8,262 bases of DNA. It comes from Pseudomonadota bacterium (GTDB lineage: Bacteria > Pseudomonadota > Gammaproteobacteria > Pseudomonadales > Pseudohongiellaceae). Below are positions 6,184-8,262 of this stretch, in pieces. Position 1 is the stretch's first letter. Every line of letters starts with the position of its first letter. Where the stretch lies: NCBI GenBank assembly GCA_022563075.1, contig JADFOC010000095.1, positions 1-8,262 of the forward strand, written 5' to 3'. The notes below the pieces were generated by a model. The model was not told where the DNA came from, searched no databases, and saw only the letters and a program-made list of their open reading frames with translations. The translations under genes were made by a program, and so were the position numbers.

Positions 6184-6564
6184 ATAAACACTGTCCAGTT
6201 AGCTAGATACACCATCGGCTGTAGTTGGATTTACAATGGACTGTTCCCCAAACTGGTGCAGCTTTCACCGTTGGAAATGATCATGAGTGGCAGCATTGGC
6301 TTGACAGAAGAAAATACATTGCTGCTTATCCGGTTCTCCGGTGTTGCGGAAATCCTGTTCGGGATCGCCTTTATTGTATTTTACCGAATCGGTATTCTGG
6401 TAATGCTCAACATAGCAGGACTGGTCGGCTTGTTGGTTTTTGTGCTGGTGATGACGCCCTCGGTATTGATTGAAGCATTCAATCCGGTAACCACCAACAT
6501 TCCTCTGATTGTACTGAGCATTGTCTTGCTCAGAAATGAAAAGCAACATCGCCAAACTGGATGA
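6184..6564 (+). CDS. DoxX-like small membrane protein, start codon unresolved
   Basis: The open frame encodes about 126 residues and resembles DoxX-like four-helix inner-membrane proteins. LARYTIGCSWIYNGLFPKL is the typical first helix ending in a Gly-Leu-x-Pro-Lys turn, followed by LSPLEMIMSG and three more hydrophobic segments (RFSGVAEILFGIAFIVFYRIG, then LVMLNIAGLVGLLVFVLVM, then IPLIVLSIVLL) with a basic tail RNEKQHRQ. The first helix starts well upstream of the earliest canonical start, a GTG at 6256 that would delete it. The frame is open back to 6184, where an ATA follows AAGGAG at 6174-6179. Either ATA is used as a rare start, the ATG has mutated, or a frameshift separates the gene from the ATG at 6165. 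The function of the family is poorly known. The 62-aa ORF follows 73 bp later. Confidence 0.7.
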   Translation: MNTVQLARYTIGCSWIYNGLFPKLVQLSPLEMIMSGSIGLTEENTLLLIRFSGVAEILFGIAFIVFYRIGILVMLNIAGLVGLLVFVLVMTPSVLIEAFNPVTTNIPLIVLSIVLLRNEKQHRQTG

Positions 6565-6637
6565 TAAACGTCTAGTTATGTATCTATAGCAATGAGTACG
6601 TTAGCCTTCAGCTTATTATCTGATCAGGAACCGGTGC

Positions 6638-6829
6638 ATGAGCAGTTCTGAAGATACATCTACCAAGCTAGACGCCGACCAGCCAGCTGAAATCATCTAC
6701 ACGGTAGCGATTAACACCCTGGATGACGTCAATCGATGGAAAGAAACAGGACACATCTATACGGAAGACAAGGCACCGTGGCGCGATATTATCGGAACTC
6801 TGCCTGCTCATCAGGGGAAATGGACATGA
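6638..6829 (+). CDS. Small unknown protein coupled to the GFA-like gene
   Basis: A short acidic protein (about 63 codons with the stop) that I do not recognise. It starts MSSSEDTSTKLDADQPAE, a charged and probably disordered lead. A compact region follows, AEIIYTVAINTLDDVNRW and onward, ending in AHQGKWT. It has no signal peptide, membrane segment or cysteines; Trp residues occur near positions 35, 48 and 62. A good ribosome site, AGGA (6626-6629), lies 8 bases before the ATG. Its TGA (6827-6829) overlaps the next ATG (6826) in an ATGA junction. That spacing is typical of translationally coupled genes and is the main reason to accept the ORF. Function unknown; a partner role for the downstream zinc protein is speculation. 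Confidence 0.62.
   Translation: MSSSEDTSTKLDADQPAEIIYTVAINTLDDVNRWKETGHIYTEDKAPWRDIIGTLPAHQGKWT
6813..6818 (+). promoter_or_regulatory. Ribosome site that fixes the GFA-like start
   Basis: AGGGGA lies 7 bases before the ATG at 6826 but only 1 base before the ATG at 6820. This favours 6826 and the ATGA overlap with the upstream ORF. Confidence 0.55.
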
Positions 6830-7188
6830 TCCACGGCGGCTGCTTCTGCAAGAAAATTCGATTTACCATCGAGGACGGTGACTATCTTGTGGTGAATTGC
6901 CACTGCACTATGTGTCGAAAGACCAGTGCGGCACCCTTCGTCACCTGGATAGTCGTTGCAAGGAACACGTTCGAATACACCTGCGGCGAACCGAAGCTGC
7001 TGAAATCATCCGCCAGAGGTAGCAGACAATTTTGTCCAGACTGTGGAACTCCCCTGACTTTTTCCGAGCAGGATCGACCGGATAATATTGATGTGACGAC
7101 CGGCTCCCTGGACCAACCCGATGATTTTCCGCCGAGCAAGGCCGTGCACGAAGAATCGAAACTTGCTTGGTTACACCAAACCGAGTAG
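6826..7188 (+). CDS. GFA/CENP-V family zinc protein
   Basis: A 120-aa cytoplasmic protein of the GFA family (named after glutathione-dependent formaldehyde-activating enzyme; the fold is also found in CENP-V). The zinc-binding cysteines are in the usual places: GGCFC (Cys6, Cys8), CHCTMCRK (Cys25, Cys27, Cys30), Cys53, and FCPDCGTPL (Cys70, Cys73). CHCxxCRK and CxxCGTPL are the hallmark blocks. The usual 'GxVRY' after the first CxC is KKIRF here. Members may act on S-hydroxymethylglutathione or related adducts, but most are uncharacterised and the original enzyme activity has been questioned. The gene overlaps the preceding small ORF by ATGA. The next gene is 70 bp away with its own ribosome site. 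Family sure, reaction not. Confidence 0.88.
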   Translation: MIHGGCFCKKIRFTIEDGDYLVVNCHCTMCRKTSAAPFVTWIVVARNTFEYTCGEPKLLKSSARGSRQFCPDCGTPLTFSEQDRPDNIDVTTGSLDQPDDFPPSKAVHEESKLAWLHQTE

Positions 7189-7258
7189 CGCCGGTGTCAA
7201 TAGATCTCTTCGATCAACGCCAAGACCAACTACTTAAACCAGTAACGAGGGCAGGCTT

Positions 7259-7615
7259 ATGACTTATGTGGATGGCTTTATTACCCCGGTTCCTACAGCC
7301 AACAAAGAAACCTATATAAAAGTTGCCAATGCCGCCGCTGCCATGTTCAAACAACATGGCGCCCTGAGAATTGTCGAGTGTTGGGGGGACGATATGTCGG
7401 CCGGGGAATTGACTTCATTCCCTTCGGCGGTGGCAAAAAAGGACGACGAAACCGTCTGTTTCTCCTGGATCATCTGGCCTTCGCGGGAGGCCAGGAACGC
7501 CGGCATGGAAAAAGTATCCGCCGACCCGCGCATGCAGCCGGATGTATTTCCCATGCTGTTCGATAATAAACGCATGGTCTATGGCGGCTTCGAAGTGGTT
7601 GTGGACACGGGTTAA
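7259..7615 (+). CDS. DUF1428 family protein (YbaA-like)
   Basis: A 118-aa cytoplasmic protein of the DUF1428 family, to which E. coli YbaA belongs. Conserved blocks are all present: MTYVDGFITPVP (1-12), an amphipathic helix with AAAMFKQHGALRIVECWGDD (26-45), FSWIIWPSREARNAGMEKV (68-86), ADPRM (88-92) and NKRMVYGGFEVV (103-114). The fold is expected to be a ferredoxin-like dimer of the ABM/dimeric alpha-beta barrel kind. No enzyme activity has been established that I know of. The ribosome site GAGGG (7247-7251) lies 7 bases before the ATG. The stop is 2 bp before the cupin ATG, so the two are almost certainly co-transcribed. Confidence 0.9.
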   Translation: MTYVDGFITPVPTANKETYIKVANAAAAMFKQHGALRIVECWGDDMSAGELTSFPSAVAKKDDETVCFSWIIWPSREARNAGMEKVSADPRMQPDVFPMLFDNKRMVYGGFEVVVDTG

Positions 7616-7617
7616 GC

Positions 7618-7980
7618 ATGAATTCACCGATAAAAAAGTTCGACGAAAACAAAGAATACTATTTCCAGGAAGGCTGCTACATCGTCGAGGTATCTAATTC
7701 CGAAGAAGACCCGGACGTTTCTATCGTCCGCGCACGGGTCGAGCCAAGCCAATCCACGAGGTGGCACCATCTAGTCGATACTACCGAACGCTATGTCGTG
7801 CTCGAAGGAACCGGTCTGGTTGAAATTGGTGACGGTGAGGCAACCGAGGTCATGGTTGGCGACGTTGTCATTATTCCATCAAATACCAGGCAACGTATTA
7901 CCAATACGGGTAACGGCGATCTGAAATTCTTAGCCATCTGCACTCCACGCTTCGACCCCAGCAATTACCGTCAAGACTAG
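7618..7980 (+). CDS. Small cupin-domain protein
   Basis: A 120-aa single-domain cupin. The first cupin motif is TRWHHLVDTTERYVVLEGTG (47-66), with adjacent His50-His51 where the classic motif has HxH, then Glu57 and the ERYVVLEG strand. The second motif is GDVVIIPSNTRQRITNTG (81-98). The usual metal-binding His after Pro is replaced in the TRQR stretch (Gln92, Arg93). It ends with FLAICTPRF (104-112), a tail typical of one small cupin subfamily. The weakened metal site suggests a different metal geometry, a non-enzymatic binding role, or a non-redox isomerase-type activity; none can be chosen here. There is no separate ribosome site, and the 2-bp gap to DUF1428 suggests translational coupling. 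Hand-counted GC3 is 66 of 120 codons. Confidence 0.87.
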   Translation: MNSPIKKFDENKEYYFQEGCYIVEVSNSEEDPDVSIVRARVEPSQSTRWHHLVDTTERYVVLEGTGLVEIGDGEATEVMVGDVVIIPSNTRQRITNTGNGDLKFLAICTPRFDPSNYRQD

Positions 7981-7988
7981 ATAATACG

Positions 7989-8046
7989 ATGACTACAGCC
8001 AAGCTGATCAGCCAGGATCTGCACCGACTCGCCCATCCAAAAACCC
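7989..8046 (+). pseudogene. Possible broken N-terminus of an unknown gene
   Basis: An ATG 8 bases after the cupin stop opens a frame reading [19 protein letters not shown]. This looks like ordinary coding sequence and could be the next gene of the DUF1428-cupin operon. After about codon 19 the frame becomes Arg/His-rich noise, exactly where the TerC-like frame begins. No clear ribosome site is visible. It is too short to identify, and the call rests mainly on position. Confidence 0.3.
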
Positions 8047-8262
8047 GTGAACCGCGACCTCATTCTCGGCATCGGTGGTTTGTTTCTGCTCGGCAAGGCA
8101 ACGCACGAGATCTTCGAGCGCGTCGAATTCGATGAGGATCCCGATCGGCCCAAGAAACAGCTCTCGTTCGCGTCGGTCATCGTCCAGATCCTGATTCTGG
8201 ATGTCGTCTTCAGTCTCGACTCGGTGATCACCGCCGTCGGCATGGCCGAGCACCTCGTACTC
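8047..8262 (+). CDS. TerC-family membrane protein, N-terminally truncated and cut by window end
   Basis: Seventy-two codons of a TerC-family integral membrane protein, a group tied to tellurite resistance and manganese export. [21 protein letters not shown] is the helix plus KATxEI motif, an acidic linker ([10 protein letters not shown]) follows, and [20 protein letters not shown] then ITAVGM is the second TerC signature with the membrane-embedded Asp residues. The family's N-terminal half, with its own Asp/Asn helix, is missing upstream: the frame has a stop at 8005-8007, and the residues between ([13 protein letters not shown]) are not TerC-like. GTG at 8047 is only a nominal start. Codon use differs sharply from the neighbours: 58 of 72 third positions are G or C. 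The fragment therefore looks like a foreign or joined piece, and a full function is unlikely unless the junction is artificial. Confidence 0.75.
   Translation, partial: MNRDLILGIGGLFLLGKATHEIFERVEFDEDPDRPKKQLSFASVIVQILILDVVFSLDSVITAVGMAEHLVL

Noticed and set aside
6225..6473. An ATG-started frame overlapping the DoxX-like gene
   Set aside because: Its product lacks membrane helices or known motifs, whereas the other frame gives four hydrophobic segments and DoxX-like text.
6736..6825. A longer N-terminal extension of the GFA-like protein
   Set aside because: It would overlap almost half of the small ORF, has no ribosome site, and family members begin right before the GGCxC motif.
7977..8253. 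Two minus-strand frames over the right edge
   Set aside because: The plus strand carries clear TerC signature text here; the minus frames are antisense by-products of GC-rich codons.
1..8262. CRISPR array, tRNA or rRNA gene, insertion sequence, phage or toxin-antitoxin module
   Set aside because: No regularly spaced repeats, no RNA-gene text, no transposase or integrase motifs and no recognisable toxin or antitoxin pair were seen on either strand.

Overview
The window looks like chromosomal DNA from a Gram-negative proteobacterium, most likely an environmental gammaproteobacterium. The evidence is an HspQ homologue, several Sec signal peptides, one lipobox protein, an exported c-type cytochrome and ordinary Shine-Dalgarno sequences. 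I see no rRNA, tRNA, CRISPR array, insertion sequence, phage gene or recognisable defence system. I cannot name a genus from the sequence.

Left part (1-4513): the window opens inside the C-terminal end of a HupE/UreJ-type membrane protein. Next comes a complete type I Baeyer-Villiger monooxygenase (BVMO) that resembles phenylacetone monooxygenase. Convergent to it lies a small exported cytochrome of the c'/c556 type. A 315-bp gene-free stretch with several short palindromes separates the cytochrome from an exported epoxide-hydrolase-like alpha/beta hydrolase. After a strong hairpin comes an exported class I methyltransferase-fold protein (COG4798-like), closed by a good rho-independent terminator at 4480-4513.

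Right part (4514-7980): after another gene-poor stretch of about 310 bp there is a run of small genes, all on the + strand. They are hspQ, a 119-aa lipoprotein with a single beta-rich domain, a small tyrosine-phosphatase-like protein with a shortened C-x4-R loop, and a DoxX-like membrane protein without a canonical in-frame start codon. Then come a 62-aa unknown protein overlapping a GFA/CENP-V zinc protein by ATGA, a DUF1428 protein, and a cupin 2 bp behind it. Spacing and direction suggest small operons (62-aa ORF + GFA; DUF1428 + cupin). The rest look like independently started housekeeping, stress and small-molecule handling genes.

Right edge (about 7981-8262): after the cupin, the first ~19 codons of a possible new gene run into the middle of a TerC-family membrane protein. 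The TerC part lacks its N-terminal half and has a much higher GC3 (58/72 codons by hand count, against 66/120 in the cupin). This is a recombination junction, a pseudogene remnant or an assembly chimera.

I see no clear new multi-gene system. The most useful oddities are the TerC junction, the start-less DoxX-like gene, the C-x4-R phosphatase loop, the methyltransferase-fold protein with a signal peptide, and the coupled unknown 62-aa ORF.
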